Positions 56,119 to 64,000 of a stretch of DNA of 64,000 nt are shown here, one piece after another (position 1 is the first letter of the stretch; each line of letters begins with the position of its first letter). The stretch is taken from NCBI RefSeq assembly GCF_001870785.1, contig NZ_MOLV01000009.1, positions 1 to 64,000 on the forward strand, written 5' to 3'. Source of the stretch: Exiguobacterium sp. KRL4. Its GTDB lineage: Bacteria; Bacillota; Bacilli; Exiguobacteriales; Exiguobacteriaceae. The translations under genes were made by a program, and so were the position numbers. The notes beneath the pieces are model-generated. The model worked only from the letters and a program-made list of their open reading frames with translations, ran no database searches and was not told the origin of the DNA.

Positions 56119-58386
56119 GTGGCATCTCCACTGAATACAGCACGCATCTATCAAGGTGCAATGACAATAGAAGATGTATATACGGTGATTCGTCAGATTA
56201 CGGCATCATATTCAGAGCTCGACGTCGAACGTTACACAGAACGGGCAATTCGGGCACTTGAAGGAAAGACGTTACAGGCGGATCAAGTCTATGAACTGTT
56301 GACGATGCATGCACTTGATATGTTAAAGGCAGAAGAACCAAACTGGACGTTTGTTGCGACGGCGACGTACCTCAATCGTTTGTATCTGGAAGCGAGTGAA
56401 AATCGTGGTTATGGAGCGGACGAACGATATGGTTCGCTTTACACGTTGATCGAAAAGTTGACGGAGATCGGAATCTTCACACCACACCTGCTAGAAACGT
56501 ATACAAAAGAAGAAGTCGAGGAGCTTGCAGAGTCGATCGACCCGTCACGCGACCATCTGTTTACGTATATCGGACTCCGGACATTAGCAGACCGTTACTT
56601 AGCGCGCGATCATGTCAAAAAATTATACGAATTGCCGCAGGAACGTTTTATGGTCATCGCGATGACGCTCATGCAGACGGAACCGAAAGACCGTCGTCTC
56701 GATCTCGTCAAAGAATCCTACTGGGCCTTATCGAATCTCTACATGACGGTTGCGACACCAACACTGTCTAACGCCGGCAAATCGTACGGTCAACTCTCAT
56801 CTTGTTTCATCGATACGGTCGACGATTCACTGCGTGGCATCTATGACTCGAATACGGATGTCGCGACACTGTCAAAAGGCGGCGGTGGAATCGGGGTCTA
56901 CATGGGGAAAATCCGTTCCCGTGGATCAGACATCAAAGGATTCAAAGGTGTATCAAGTGGTGTCATCCCTTGGATGAAGCAGCTGAACAACACAGCCGTC
57001 AGCGTCGATCAGCTTGGTATGCGTCAAGGCTCGATTGCCGTCTATCTCGATATCTGGCACAAGGATATCCTTGAATTTCTCGACGCGAAGTTAAACAACG
57101 GGGACGAACGGTTGCGGACACATGACTTGTTCACCGGCGTCAGCCTACCGGACCATTTCATGCGGACCGTCGAGGCGCGAGGCGACTGGTACCTGTTCGA
57201 TCCACACGAAATCCGGACAGTGATGGGCTTCAGTCTGGAAGATTCGTTTGATGAGACGGAGCAAGGCGGCAGCTTCACGGAGAAGTATGAAGCCTGTGTC
57301 AATGAACCACGTCTGAGCCGGACGAAAGTACCAGCGATTGATCTCGTCAAACGATACATGCGGTCACAGCTCGAAACAGGAACACCGTATATGTTTTTCC
57401 GCGACGCGGTGAACCGCGCCAATCCGAACAAACACGCGGGTATGATTTATTCGTCGAACCTCTGCTCAGAAATCATGCAAAACATGAGCCCGACGACGGT
57501 CACGGAAGAATATACACAAGACGGGAAAATCATCATCACGAAAACACCGGGTGATTTCGTCGTCTGTAATTTGTCCTCGATCGCACTCGCACGTGCCGTT
57601 CGTTCGGATGTCTTGGAACGCTTGATTCCGATTCAGATGCGGATGCTCGATAACGTCATTGATCTGAACACGATTGATGTTCCGCAAGCACAGATCACAA
57701 ACCAAAAATACCGCGCCGTTGGTCTCGGAACATTCGGCTGGCATCACCTGCTTGCACTTGAAGGTATCCGTTGGGAATCGGTCGAGGCCGTGCAGTACGC
57801 CGATCGCCTCTACGAAAAAATCGCGTATTTGACGATTGATGCCTCGATGCAACTCGCAAAAGAAAAAGGGGCATATCGTCTCTTTGAAGGATCCGAGTGG
57901 CAGACAGGGGAATACATCGCCCGTCGTCACTATAAAACGACCGCTGAGCTCGATTGGGATCGTCTGCAAGCGGACATCACAGCGCACGGCATGCGAAATG
58001 CCTACCTGATGGCAGTCGCACCGAACTCGTCGACGGCGATCATTGCCGGCAGTACGGCTTCGATCGATCCGATCTACAAGAAAGTGTACGCGGAAGAAAA
58101 GAAAAACTATAAGATTCCAGTGACGGTTCCTGATTTAACTCCGGAGACGAACTGGTTCTATAAGTCAGCGTTTGAGATTGATCAACTCTGGAGCATCCGT
58201 CAAAATGCGTCACGTCAGCGCCACATTGATCAGGCAATCAGTTTTAATCTCTACGTCAAAAACAGTATCAAAGCAAAAGAATTACTCGAGATGCATATGG
58301 AAGCATGGCAGCTCGGGATGAAGACGATTTACTATACACGTTCAACGACTGTTGAAATCGATGAATGTGAGTCGTGTTCATCATAA
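56119..58386 (+). CDS. nrdE: Class I ribonucleotide reductase, alpha subunit
   Basis: A 755-residue catalytic subunit that reduces ribonucleotides to deoxyribonucleotides. Active-site cysteines and neighbours: SSCFIDTVDDS, SKGGGGIGVYMG, NLCSEIM, the phosphate loop APNSSTAIIAGSTASIDP, and a C-terminal CESC pair that accepts electrons. It is longer than classical NrdE (about 700), closer to NrdA length, though the operon order is Ib-like. The start is GTG (56119) after GGGAGTGG; a later ATG at 56158 is possible. Confidence 0.9.
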   Translation: MASPLNTARIYQGAMTIEDVYTVIRQITASYSELDVERYTERAIRALEGKTLQADQVYELLTMHALDMLKAEEPNWTFVATATYLNRLYLEASENRGYGADERYGSLYTLIEKLTEIGIFTPHLLETYTKEEVEELAESIDPSRDHLFTYIGLRTLADRYLARDHVKKLYELPQERFMVIAMTLMQTEPKDRRLDLVKESYWALSNLYMTVATPTLSNAGKSYGQLSSCFIDTVDDSLRGIYDSNTDVATLSKGGGGIGVYMGKIRSRGSDIKGFKGVSSGVIPWMKQLNNTAVSVDQLGMRQGSIAVYLDIWHKDILEFLDAKLNNGDERLRTHDLFTGVSLPDHFMRTVEARGDWYLFDPHEIRTVMGFSLEDSFDETEQGGSFTEKYEACVNEPRLSRTKVPAIDLVKRYMRSQLETGTPYMFFRDAVNRANPNKHAGMIYSSNLCSEIMQNMSPTTVTEEYTQDGKIIITKTPGDFVVCNLSSIALARAVRSDVLERLIPIQMRMLDNVIDLNTIDVPQAQITNQKYRAVGLGTFGWHHLLALEGIRWESVEAVQYADRLYEKIAYLTIDASMQLAKEKGAYRLFEGSEWQTGEYIARRHYKTTAELDWDRLQADITAHGMRNAYLMAVAPNSSTAIIAGSTASIDPIYKKVYAEEKKNYKIPVTVPDLTPETNWFYKSAFEIDQLWSIRQNASRQRHIDQAISFNLYVKNSIKAKELLEMHMEAWQLGMKTIYYTRSTTVEIDECESCSS

Positions 58387-58404
58387 AAGAAGGAGGACGG
58401 TATC

Positions 58405-58893
58405 ATGAAGGCAGCGATCGTATATGCGTCAATGAGCGGAAATACAGAGGAGGTTGCGGAACTCATCGCGAAAGCGTGTTCCGAGATGCAGGTTGAACCG
58501 ACGATGATCTTTGCGGATGACGTGACGACGTATCAGCTGGTCCCTTATGATATCGTCTATTTTGGTTCGTATACGTGGGGAGACGGCCAGTTGCCGGATG
58601 AGATGCGGGACTGTCTGAAGATGGTCTTAAAAGAAAGTCCGCACAAGATTCCGCAGGCTGCTGTCTTTGGGACCGGTGATAAGATATTCGTCAAATATTG
58701 CCGCGCCGTCGATGAGATGGCCTATCATCTTTCGAAGTTTGGTGTCCCACTCGCAGGTGAACTGCTCAAAATCGAACAATCACCACGAAACCGGCCGCAT
58801 CTGGTCAAGGAATGGACACGTCGCACGTTATTGCAATTACAGAAAGAGGGAGCCGAACAACATGGAACAACTACAAAAAATCAAACTGCTTGA
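58405..58893 (+). CDS. Flavodoxin, in the NrdI position
   Basis: A 162-residue flavodoxin. FMN phosphate loop ASMSGNTEEVA (residues about 8-18), ring-binding FGSYTWGDGQLP and VFGTGDKIFVKYCRAVD. NrdI proteins, which assemble the Mn cofactor in NrdF, are shorter and look like VYFDSxTGNTRRF; this protein is a normal-length flavodoxin. Its position between nrdE and nrdF implies it may reduce or activate the enzyme. RBS AGAAGGAGGACGG; the end overlaps nrdF by 32 bases. Confidence 0.85.
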   Translation: MKAAIVYASMSGNTEEVAELIAKACSEMQVEPTMIFADDVTTYQLVPYDIVYFGSYTWGDGQLPDEMRDCLKMVLKESPHKIPQAAVFGTGDKIFVKYCRAVDEMAYHLSKFGVPLAGELLKIEQSPRNRPHLVKEWTRRTLLQLQKEGAEQHGTTTKNQTA

Positions 58894-59905
58894 TGCCCGT
58901 CATCCAAATCGGGCGACCGCGATCATTGGTGGCGAAACGAGCTCGATCGTCAACTGGAACGATCTTGCCTATCCCCAGTTTTATTCGATCTATAAACAGT
59001 TATTATCGAACTTCTGGATTCCGGACGAGATCTCGATGTCGAAGGACATGCAACAATGGAATCAATTGAGTGAACGGGAACAGGATGCGTTCAAACGGAT
59101 CATTGGTCTGTTATCGATTCTCGATTCGGTCCAAACTCGTTATATCCTAGAGTCGGCGATGTTTACGTCAGACGCTTCGATTCATGCGATTCTCGCCATC
59201 ATTGCCCAGCAGGAAGTCGTGCATAACCAATCCTACAGTTACGTACTCTCAAGTCTCGTCCCGTTGTCTGAACAGAACCGGATCTTTGATATTGCTAAAG
59301 ACGATGAGATGGTCATGAAACGGAATGCCTTCATTCTTGATTTATACGAAGATTTCCAAAATGATCGGACGCCGGAAAACTTTGCGAAGTCACTCGTCGC
59401 CTCGATCGTTCTTGAAGGAATCAATTTCTATTCCGGGTTTGCGTTCTTCTATAACTTAGCCCGTCACCAAAAGATGGTGGGGACATCGACGATGATCAGC
59501 TACATCCAGCGTGATGAATTACAACATTCGTACTTCATCAGCCAACTCTTACGTGCCGTCTTGACGGAACATCCAGAGATTGACGCGGACGGTTCATTCA
59601 CGAAATTCGTCTATGCGACATTCGAGCGGGCGGTTGATCTTGAGATTGAGTGGAGTGAATACGTCCTGCGTGATCTGGACGGACTTGACGTCAGTGAGAT
59701 GCGTGACTACGTGAAATATCTGGCCAACAAACGTCTCCGTGTCATCGGACTCGACGATTTGTATGAGGGACATGATGAAGACGTCATGCCATGGATCCGC
59801 GCGTATTCCGATGATTCGATGAATGTGACGAAATCCGATTTCTTTGAGCAAAAATCACGGTCATATGCGAAAGTGACGGATGCAAACGGGTTTGACGATT
59901 TGTAA
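58862..59905 (+). CDS. nrdF: Ribonucleotide reductase, beta subunit (radical subunit)
   Basis: A 347-residue ferritin-like subunit that carries a dimetal centre and a tyrosyl radical. Ligands D88 (ILDSVQ), E118 and H121 and the radical tyrosine Y125 (QQEVVHNQSYSY), then EGINFYSGFAF and DELQHSYF, are all present, so it is not a ligand-less class Ie type. The ATG at 58862 lies in the flavodoxin gene with GAGGGAG upstream; the longer in-frame extension is discarded. Confidence 0.92.
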   Translation: MEQLQKIKLLDARHPNRATAIIGGETSSIVNWNDLAYPQFYSIYKQLLSNFWIPDEISMSKDMQQWNQLSEREQDAFKRIIGLLSILDSVQTRYILESAMFTSDASIHAILAIIAQQEVVHNQSYSYVLSSLVPLSEQNRIFDIAKDDEMVMKRNAFILDLYEDFQNDRTPENFAKSLVASIVLEGINFYSGFAFFYNLARHQKMVGTSTMISYIQRDELQHSYFISQLLRAVLTEHPEIDADGSFTKFVYATFERAVDLEIEWSEYVLRDLDGLDVSEMRDYVKYLANKRLRVIGLDDLYEGHDEDVMPWIRAYSDDSMNVTKSDFFEQKSRSYAKVTDANGFDDL

Positions 59906-59925
59906 GCCGAATAAAATGTAAGTGG

Positions 59926-59976
59926 AAAGAACTAACTGATGAAAATTTATCTACAAAATCAGTTAGTTCTTTTTCT
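59926..59976 (+). terminator. nrd operon terminator
   Basis: AAAGAACTAACTGAT pairs with ATCAGTTAGTTCTTT, then TTC. A long, strong stem. Confidence 0.85.
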
Positions 59977-60032
59977 AACGCCGAAAAAAACCGAAAATTT
60001 TGATTTTTAAGGGGGTGGTTCGAAAAGAACGT

Positions 60033-60160
60033 AAAAAAAAGCAGTTGCGAAAACGCAACTGCTTAGTACGGCAGGGAGGATTAATTCTCGGCTGCACGTT
60101 GCGTTCAAATAGACATTGCAGTGTCTATTTGAACAAGAATAGTGTTGTTAAGAACTTACT
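60033..60160 (-). ncRNA. Candidate minus-strand small RNA (about 130 nt) with C-rich single-stranded stretch
   Basis: On the minus strand a weak promoter (TTGTTT at 60195-60190, 17-base spacer, TAGTAT at 60172-60167) could start at about 60160. The RNA would have a perfect 13-bp hairpin (GTTCAAATAGACA / TGTCTATTTGAAC, 60103-60134), an unpaired AATCCTCCCTGCCG (about 60070-60083) complementary to Shine-Dalgarno sequences, and a terminator: AAGCAGTTGCG / CGCAACTGCTT (60039-60064) plus eight T. This is the layout of Firmicute regulatory sRNAs with C-rich loops. The terminator direction excludes a plus-strand RNA; the promoter is the weak point. Confidence 0.55.
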
Positions 60161-60221
60161 CAAACAATACTACATATGTGTCTCAAGTAAAACAATTTTA
60201 TTTGATTGAAGCTGAAAGTGA

Positions 60222-60250
60222 TCCTTCCCTGCTTAGAGGGAAGGAGGACT
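60222..60250 (+). promoter_or_regulatory. Hairpin sequestering the ribosome site of the 44-residue ORF
   Basis: CCTTCCCT-GCTTAG-AGGGAAGG forms a perfect 8-bp stem, and its right arm continues into GGAGGACTTCTA before the ATG at 60255. Half of the Shine-Dalgarno sequence is therefore in the stem. Confidence 0.55.
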
Positions 60251-60254
60251 TCTA

Positions 60255-60389
60255 ATGTGCCTTATTGCGCCTCACTATCGTAATGCACACTGGGTATGCG
60301 GTCATTATCGCGGATCACGCTGGATTGATGAACACTTTCGTTCAGGTTCATTCGTAAATGGCCACTGCCAGTTACGTTTCGATTTTTAA
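60255..60389 (+). CDS. Small Trp/His/Cys-rich protein of 44 residues
   Basis: ATG at 60255 has AAGGAGG 8 bases upstream; stop TAA at 60387-60389. The product contains PHYRNAHWVCGHYRGSRW and FRSGSFVNGHCQ, a pattern that resembles short HW-x2-GH-x3-G-x-W repeats known from secreted or envelope proteins, with Cys and His that could bind metal. No signal peptide. The strong ribosome site and sequestering hairpin argue for a real gene. Function unknown. Confidence 0.55.
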   Translation: MCLIAPHYRNAHWVCGHYRGSRWIDEHFRSGSFVNGHCQLRFDF

Positions 60390-60446
60390 TTGACTAATCT
60401 AACTGATCAAATTTTGGTTGCTTCATGATACAATTTCCTTTACGCT

Positions 60447-60570
60447 AGGACAGGTGAGGTCATGCTCGACTCCTGCGGAAAAACAAGTTAATCATGACCC
60501 TGGAAGATGCATCGCATCTGAAGCGGCATGATGACTTGTCCACGGAAAGCGAGCAGACCGGACCTGTCCT
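60447..60570. repeat. Dispersed structured repeat, copy C
   Basis: A 124-bp element closed by a perfect AGGACAGGT / ACCTGTCCT stem, then GGTC/GACC and TGCTC/GAGCA. Inside are GACTCCTGCGGAAAAACAAG, an inner stem around ACAAGT/ACTTGT, a GATGC-ATC-GCATC hairpin, and CCACGGAAAGCGAGC. Internal motifs match copies A and B more loosely than they match each other. A short T-run (TTTTTA) follows. Confidence 0.65.
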
Positions 60571-60797
60571 GTCCTTTTTATGTATCCTTTACTCTTTTTT
60601 ATTTAGGTCAATCGAAAAGTGGACAAAAAAAGGGCCGGACTCGAAAAGTCCGGCAGAATCAGGGGGAATACTTGAAGTCTTGCTACTAATTTGTTCCCTT
60701 GTAAAATAAAAAATAAACAATTTGAAAAATATTTTTTACCATCCGTAAAAAGTATGTTATTATAAGTTGATGAATTTAGTTAGGGAGTGTATAAACT
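60571..60797. other. Intergenic region before the GSP13 gene
   Basis: It holds a hairpin GGCCGGACT-CGAAA-AGTCCGGC (about 60632-60655, no T-run) and the promoter of the next gene: TTTACC (60735-60740), 17 bases, TATTAT (60758-60763). A 71-codon frame beginning at 60494 runs through the repeat and is not called. The GGGAGTGTATAAACT leader gives the GSP13 ribosome site. Confidence 0.6.
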
Positions 60798-61190
60798 ATG
60801 GCAAACTTTGAAAAAGACCAAGTTGTTACTGGTAAAGTAACTGGTATTCAAAACTTTGGTGCTTTCGTAGCACTTGACGAGCAAACACAAGGCCTCGTCC
60901 ACATCTCAGAAATCTCACACGATTACGTAAAAGACATCAACGATTACGTAAAAGTTGGCGATGAAGTAACTGTTAAAGTTCTCGACATCGACGAAGCTAA
61001 CAAAAAAATGAAGCTTTCGATCAAAGCTACACAGGAAGCTCCAAAACGCGAAGCACGCGCTAAAGGCCCACGCAAAAACACTGGCCGTCGCGATGCAGGT
61101 CCTGCTTTCAAACAAGAAGAAGCTCCTGGCTTCAACGTGTTAAAAGGCAAATTGGAAGAATGGATTGAAAAATCAAACTTCCAAAAATAA
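60798..61190 (+). CDS. S1 RNA-binding domain protein, general stress protein 13 (YugI-like)
   Basis: A 130-residue protein. Residues about 1-75 form an S1 domain (GKVTGIQNFGAFVALDEQTQGLVHISEISHDYVKDINDYVKVGDEVTVKVLDID); the tail is basic and Lys/Arg-rich (KREARAKGPRKNTGRRD). It likely binds RNA or the ribosome, as the GSP13/YugI family does. A promoter with an exact 17-base spacer lies at 60735-60763. Confidence 0.87.
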   Translation: MANFEKDQVVTGKVTGIQNFGAFVALDEQTQGLVHISEISHDYVKDINDYVKVGDEVTVKVLDIDEANKKMKLSIKATQEAPKREARAKGPRKNTGRRDAGPAFKQEEAPGFNVLKGKLEEWIEKSNFQK

Positions 61191-61197
61191 GAATGTG

Positions 61198-61233
61198 AAA
61201 GAGAATCGACATCGGTCGGTTCTCTTTTTTTGT
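61198..61233 (+). terminator. GSP13 terminator
   Basis: AGAGAA-CGAC / GTCG-TTCTCT stem with ATCG loop, then seven T. Confidence 0.85.
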
Positions 61234-61315
61234 GTTATAAGCATTAAAATAGATGCAAAAGGGGAATGTGTGGATAATGTAAGGTGTTCATTACTTATCA
61301 AGGGGGCAACACACA

Positions 61316-62482
61316 ATGGAAAACTTTGAATATCGCAATCCAACGAAACTTATTTTTGGTGACGGTCAAGTCAGCAAGATTAAAGATGAGCTCAAAACAT
61401 TAAACGCTAAAAAAGTCATGCTCGTATTTGGCGGAGGCAGTATTAAACGTAATGGTGTCTATGATGACGTAACGCGTGAATTAAACGAAGCCGGCATCGA
61501 ATACGTCGAGTGTGACGGCGTTGAACCAAACCCACGGATCGAAACAGCAGAGCGTGGCATTAAAATCGCGCGTGAAGCAGGCGTAGATGCATTGCTCGCT
61601 CTTGGTGGCGGTTCCGTCATCGACTGTACGAAATTGATTGCTGCCGGTATCCCGTACGAAGGTGAAGCATGGGATCTCGTCATCGGGAAAGCCACTCCCA
61701 AAACCGTCATCCCGTTCGGAACAGTCTTGACGCTTGCAGCAACGGGTTCAGAGATGAACTCAGGTTCTGTCATCACGAACTGGAAAACACAAGAAAAATA
61801 CGGTTGGGGCAGCCCGTTGACGTTCCCGACATTCTCAGTCCTTGATCCAAAGTACACAGTCAGCGTTCCGAAAGATCAAACGATCTACGGTATCGTCGAC
61901 ATGATGAGCCATTGCCTCGAGCAGTATTTCCATACGGCGCATGCACCTGTTCAAGAACGAATGACAGAAGGCGTCATGAAAGCTGTCATCGAAGCTGCAC
62001 CGAAACTCGTCAACGATCTCGAAAACGTTGAACTGCGTGGTACGATTCTGTTCGCCGGTACGATGGCACTCAACGGTGTGCTTCAAATGGGCGCACGCGG
62101 TGACTGGGCGTCACATAACATTGAGCACGCTGTTTCAGCGGTTCATGATATCCCGCACGCAGGTGGACTGGCAATCCTCTTCCCGAACTGGATGCGCCAC
62201 GTTCTCGATGAGTCAAACGCACACCGTTTCGTCACGCTCGGTGAAAACGTCTTTGACGTCGATACGACAGATAAATCAGAAATGGAAGCAGCACACGCGA
62301 CCATCGATGCAATCAGTGCGTTCTGGACGTCACTGGGTGCACCGAACCGTCTTGCGGATTATGACATCAAAGAAGAGACTGTCGATTCAATCGTGAAGTC
62401 AGCCATGACACGTGGTGACTTCGGAAACTTCAAATCACTTGGTAATGACGATGTCCGTCAAATCGTAACAGCTGCTTTATAA
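61316..62482 (+). CDS. Iron-containing alcohol dehydrogenase (NADPH-dependent butanol dehydrogenase, YugJ-like)
   Basis: A 388-residue group III alcohol dehydrogenase. Nucleotide motif [13 protein letters not shown], metal-binding region HCLEQYF and [19 protein letters not shown] (His ligands). It reduces aldehydes with NAD(P)H. It lies between the GSP13 gene and pgi, the order of yugI-yugJ-pgi in B. subtilis. The ATG follows AAGGGGGCAACACACA. Confidence 0.88.
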   Translation: MENFEYRNPTKLIFGDGQVSKIKDELKTLNAKKVMLVFGGGSIKRNGVYDDVTRELNEAGIEYVECDGVEPNPRIETAERGIKIAREAGVDALLALGGGSVIDCTKLIAAGIPYEGEAWDLVIGKATPKTVIPFGTVLTLAATGSEMNSGSVITNWKTQEKYGWGSPLTFPTFSVLDPKYTVSVPKDQTIYGIVDMMSHCLEQYFHTAHAPVQERMTEGVMKAVIEAAPKLVNDLENVELRGTILFAGTMALNGVLQMGARGDWASHNIEHAVSAVHDIPHAGGLAILFPNWMRHVLDESNAHRFVTLGENVFDVDTTDKSEMEAAHATIDAISAFWTSLGAPNRLADYDIKEETVDSIVKSAMTRGDFGNFKSLGNDDVRQIVTAAL

Positions 62483-62521
62483 GCACTACAACATTTGCTA
62501 ATCTTTTCACAAAAGACTTGA

Positions 62522-62566
62522 ACGACCTTCCTTCTTGCGTTTTAATGAAAAGGAAGGTCGCATTTG
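62522..62566 (+). terminator. Terminator after the alcohol dehydrogenase gene
   Basis: CGACCTTCCTT / AAGGAAGGTCG stem, weak T-run (CATTTG). Confidence 0.65.
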
Positions 62567-62594
62567 TTTGCGAATGAATAAGGAGGACGAGTGA

Positions 62595-63944
62595 ATGACA
62601 ACGGTACGTTTTGATTATTCGAAGGCCCTACAATTCGTAGGACAACATGAAGTAGACTATATGGCAGATACGGTGAAGACATTACACGGAGCCATCCATA
62701 ACGGGACAGGTGCCGGTAGTGATTTCCTCGGTTGGGTGGACTTACCGACGAACTATGATAAAACGGAGTTTGCTAACATTCAAGCAGCAGCAGAAAAAAT
62801 CAAGTCGGATTCGGATGTCTTGTTAGTCGTCGGAATCGGCGGATCGTATCTTGGTGCACGTGCGGCAATCGAGATGCTCGGTCATTCGTTCCACAACCTG
62901 TTATCAAAAGAAGAACGGAAAGCACCACAAATCATTTATGCCGGACATAATATCTCTTCAACGTACTTACATGATTTGTTCCAAGTACTGGAAGGGAAAG
63001 ATGTGTCGGTCAACATCATCTCGAAATCGGGGACGACGACAGAACCAGCGATTTCGTTCCGCCTTTTGAAAACATTCATGGAAGATAAGTATGGTAAAGC
63101 CGGTGCCAAAGACCGGATTTATGCGACGACAGATAAAGCACGTGGTGCCTTGAAGACGCTTGCGGATTCAGAAGGCTATCAGACATTTGTCATTCCAGAT
63201 GATGTTGGTGGACGTTTCTCGGTCTTGACACCGGTTGGTCTGTTACCGATTGCAGCGGCTGGAATCTCGATCGAAGAATTAATGGCTGGAGCACGTGACG
63301 CACAAGTTCAATTCTCAAATGAGAACTTGGCTGAAAACGAAGCCTATCAATATGCAGTCGTTCGGAACGCCTTGTATGCAAAAGGAAAAACAATTGAACT
63401 CCTCGTCAACTACGAACCGGCCCTGCACTATGTTTCGGAGTGGTGGAAACAGTTGTACGGCGAGTCAGAAGGAAAAGACTTCAAAGGCATTTTCCCGGCA
63501 GCGGTTGATTTTTCAACGGATCTTCACTCGATGGGCCAATACGTCCAAGAAGGACGCCGTGACTTGTTTGAGACGGTCATCAAAGTCGGACAAGCGCGTC
63601 ATGCCTTGACGATCGAAAAAGATGCGCAGGACTTGGACGGTTTGAACTTCCTCGAAGGAAAATCGATTCAATTCGTTAATGATAAGGCAGCTGAAGGAAC
63701 GTTACTTGCCCATACGGATGGACAAGTACCAAACTTGACGGTTGAATTACCGGAGATGACACCGTATCATCTTGGGTTCTTGTTCTACTTCTTCGAAAAA
63801 GCATGTGCGATGAGCGGCTATTTGCTCGGCGTGAACCCGTTTGATCAGCCGGGTGTTGAAGCGTACAAGAAAAACATGTTCGCGCTACTCGGTAAACCAG
63901 GATTTGAAGCAGAAAAAGCAGAACTTGAAGCCCGCTTGAACTAA
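62595..63944 (+). CDS. pgi: Glucose-6-phosphate isomerase
   Basis: A 449-residue phosphoglucose isomerase. Signature stretches [33 protein letters not shown], and [20 protein letters not shown] are present; the C-terminus has [23 protein letters not shown]. It interconverts glucose-6-phosphate and fructose-6-phosphate, linking the PTS genes of this window to glycolysis and glpX to gluconeogenesis. The ATG follows AAGGAGGACGAGTGA. Confidence 0.95.
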   Translation: MTTVRFDYSKALQFVGQHEVDYMADTVKTLHGAIHNGTGAGSDFLGWVDLPTNYDKTEFANIQAAAEKIKSDSDVLLVVGIGGSYLGARAAIEMLGHSFHNLLSKEERKAPQIIYAGHNISSTYLHDLFQVLEGKDVSVNIISKSGTTTEPAISFRLLKTFMEDKYGKAGAKDRIYATTDKARGALKTLADSEGYQTFVIPDDVGGRFSVLTPVGLLPIAAAGISIEELMAGARDAQVQFSNENLAENEAYQYAVVRNALYAKGKTIELLVNYEPALHYVSEWWKQLYGESEGKDFKGIFPAAVDFSTDLHSMGQYVQEGRRDLFETVIKVGQARHALTIEKDAQDLDGLNFLEGKSIQFVNDKAAEGTLLAHTDGQVPNLTVELPEMTPYHLGFLFYFFEKACAMSGYLLGVNPFDQPGVEAYKKNMFALLGKPGFEAEKAELEARLN

Positions 63945-63950
63945 GCAAAC

Positions 63951-63982
63951 CGGCATCTCCGCATTGGGAGATGCCTTTTTTT
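63951..63982 (+). terminator. pgi terminator
   Basis: GGCATCTCC / GGAGATGCC stem with GCATTG loop, then seven T. Confidence 0.9.
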
Positions 63983-64000
63983 GTCATTCTGACGAATTCC

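Noticed and set aside
60000-60209. 69-codon plus-strand frame covering the sRNA region
   Set aside because: Runs through two perfect inverted repeats, lacks a proper start context and has no recognisable protein pattern.
60494-60709. 71-codon frame within repeat copy C
   Set aside because: The frame is built on the structured repeat and a low-complexity tail; no Shine-Dalgarno site.

Overview
This window looks like chromosomal DNA of a low-to-mid-GC Gram-positive bacterium of the order Bacillales, most probably Exiguobacterium or a close relative. That is an inference from protein sequences and gene order; no database search was run. Shine-Dalgarno sites are strong (AAGGAGG/GGGGG), many genes start with GTG or TTG, and regulation is typically Firmicute: S-box and FMN riboswitches, a GlcT-type antitermination site, FadR-like and NrdR-like operators and many intrinsic terminators. 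Gene order follows several Bacillus subtilis blocks: yusL-K-J/yusI/gcvH/yusE, metNPQ next to sufCDSUB, yunF/yunD/lipA/yutD, yutE/yutF/yutI/yuzD/yutJ/yuzB/yutM, yumC/yumB/yuiB/yuiE, and yugE/alaR/alaT/yugI/yugJ/pgi.

Layout. 1-415: the end of an IS4-family insertion sequence that appears to interrupt a dispersed structured repeat. 416-8391: a methyltransferase, then the fadN-fadA-fadE beta-oxidation operon behind two FadR-like boxes, a DinB-like protein, an Spx/ArsC-like protein, gcvH and a thioredoxin-like protein. 8392-8940: an unassigned ncRNA candidate with its own promoter and terminator. 8941-14915: sulfur metabolism (yrrT-luxS-mccA-mccB, then an S-box riboswitch and metNIQ). 14986-21529: an MFS transporter and the Fe-S assembly operon sufCDSUB. 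21640-23495: an AT-rich accessory island with a split HipA-like kinase and a HipA-N/HIRAN protein. 23540-28758: a RibD-like reductase, DUF72, a nucleotidase-like phosphoesterase, lipoyl synthase, YutD and small stress proteins. 28795-39268: glpX, a HAD phosphatase, Fe-S carriers, two NDH-2-like dehydrogenases, ferredoxin-NADP reductase, and a riboflavin ECF transporter under an FMN riboswitch. 39370-47919: glucose PTS (glcT, a IICB and a IICBA transporter), a drug exporter and ptsI without ptsH. 48274-55842: aminopeptidase, DUF429, AI-2E exporter, MazG-like protein, alaR-alaT, glycosyltransferase, NifU-N-like and YugE. 56119-59905: a class I ribonucleotide reductase operon with a flavodoxin between its subunits, behind three NrdR-like boxes. 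59975-60797: a candidate minus-strand sRNA, a 44-residue protein and a structured repeat. 60798-63944: GSP13, iron alcohol dehydrogenase and glucose-6-phosphate isomerase.

Most of the window is conserved housekeeping. The parts most worth a second look are the kinase/HIRAN pair, the ncRNA at about 8490-8810, the sRNA candidate and small ORF near 60 kb, and a family of dispersed structured repeats whose outer stems differ in sequence but still pair.
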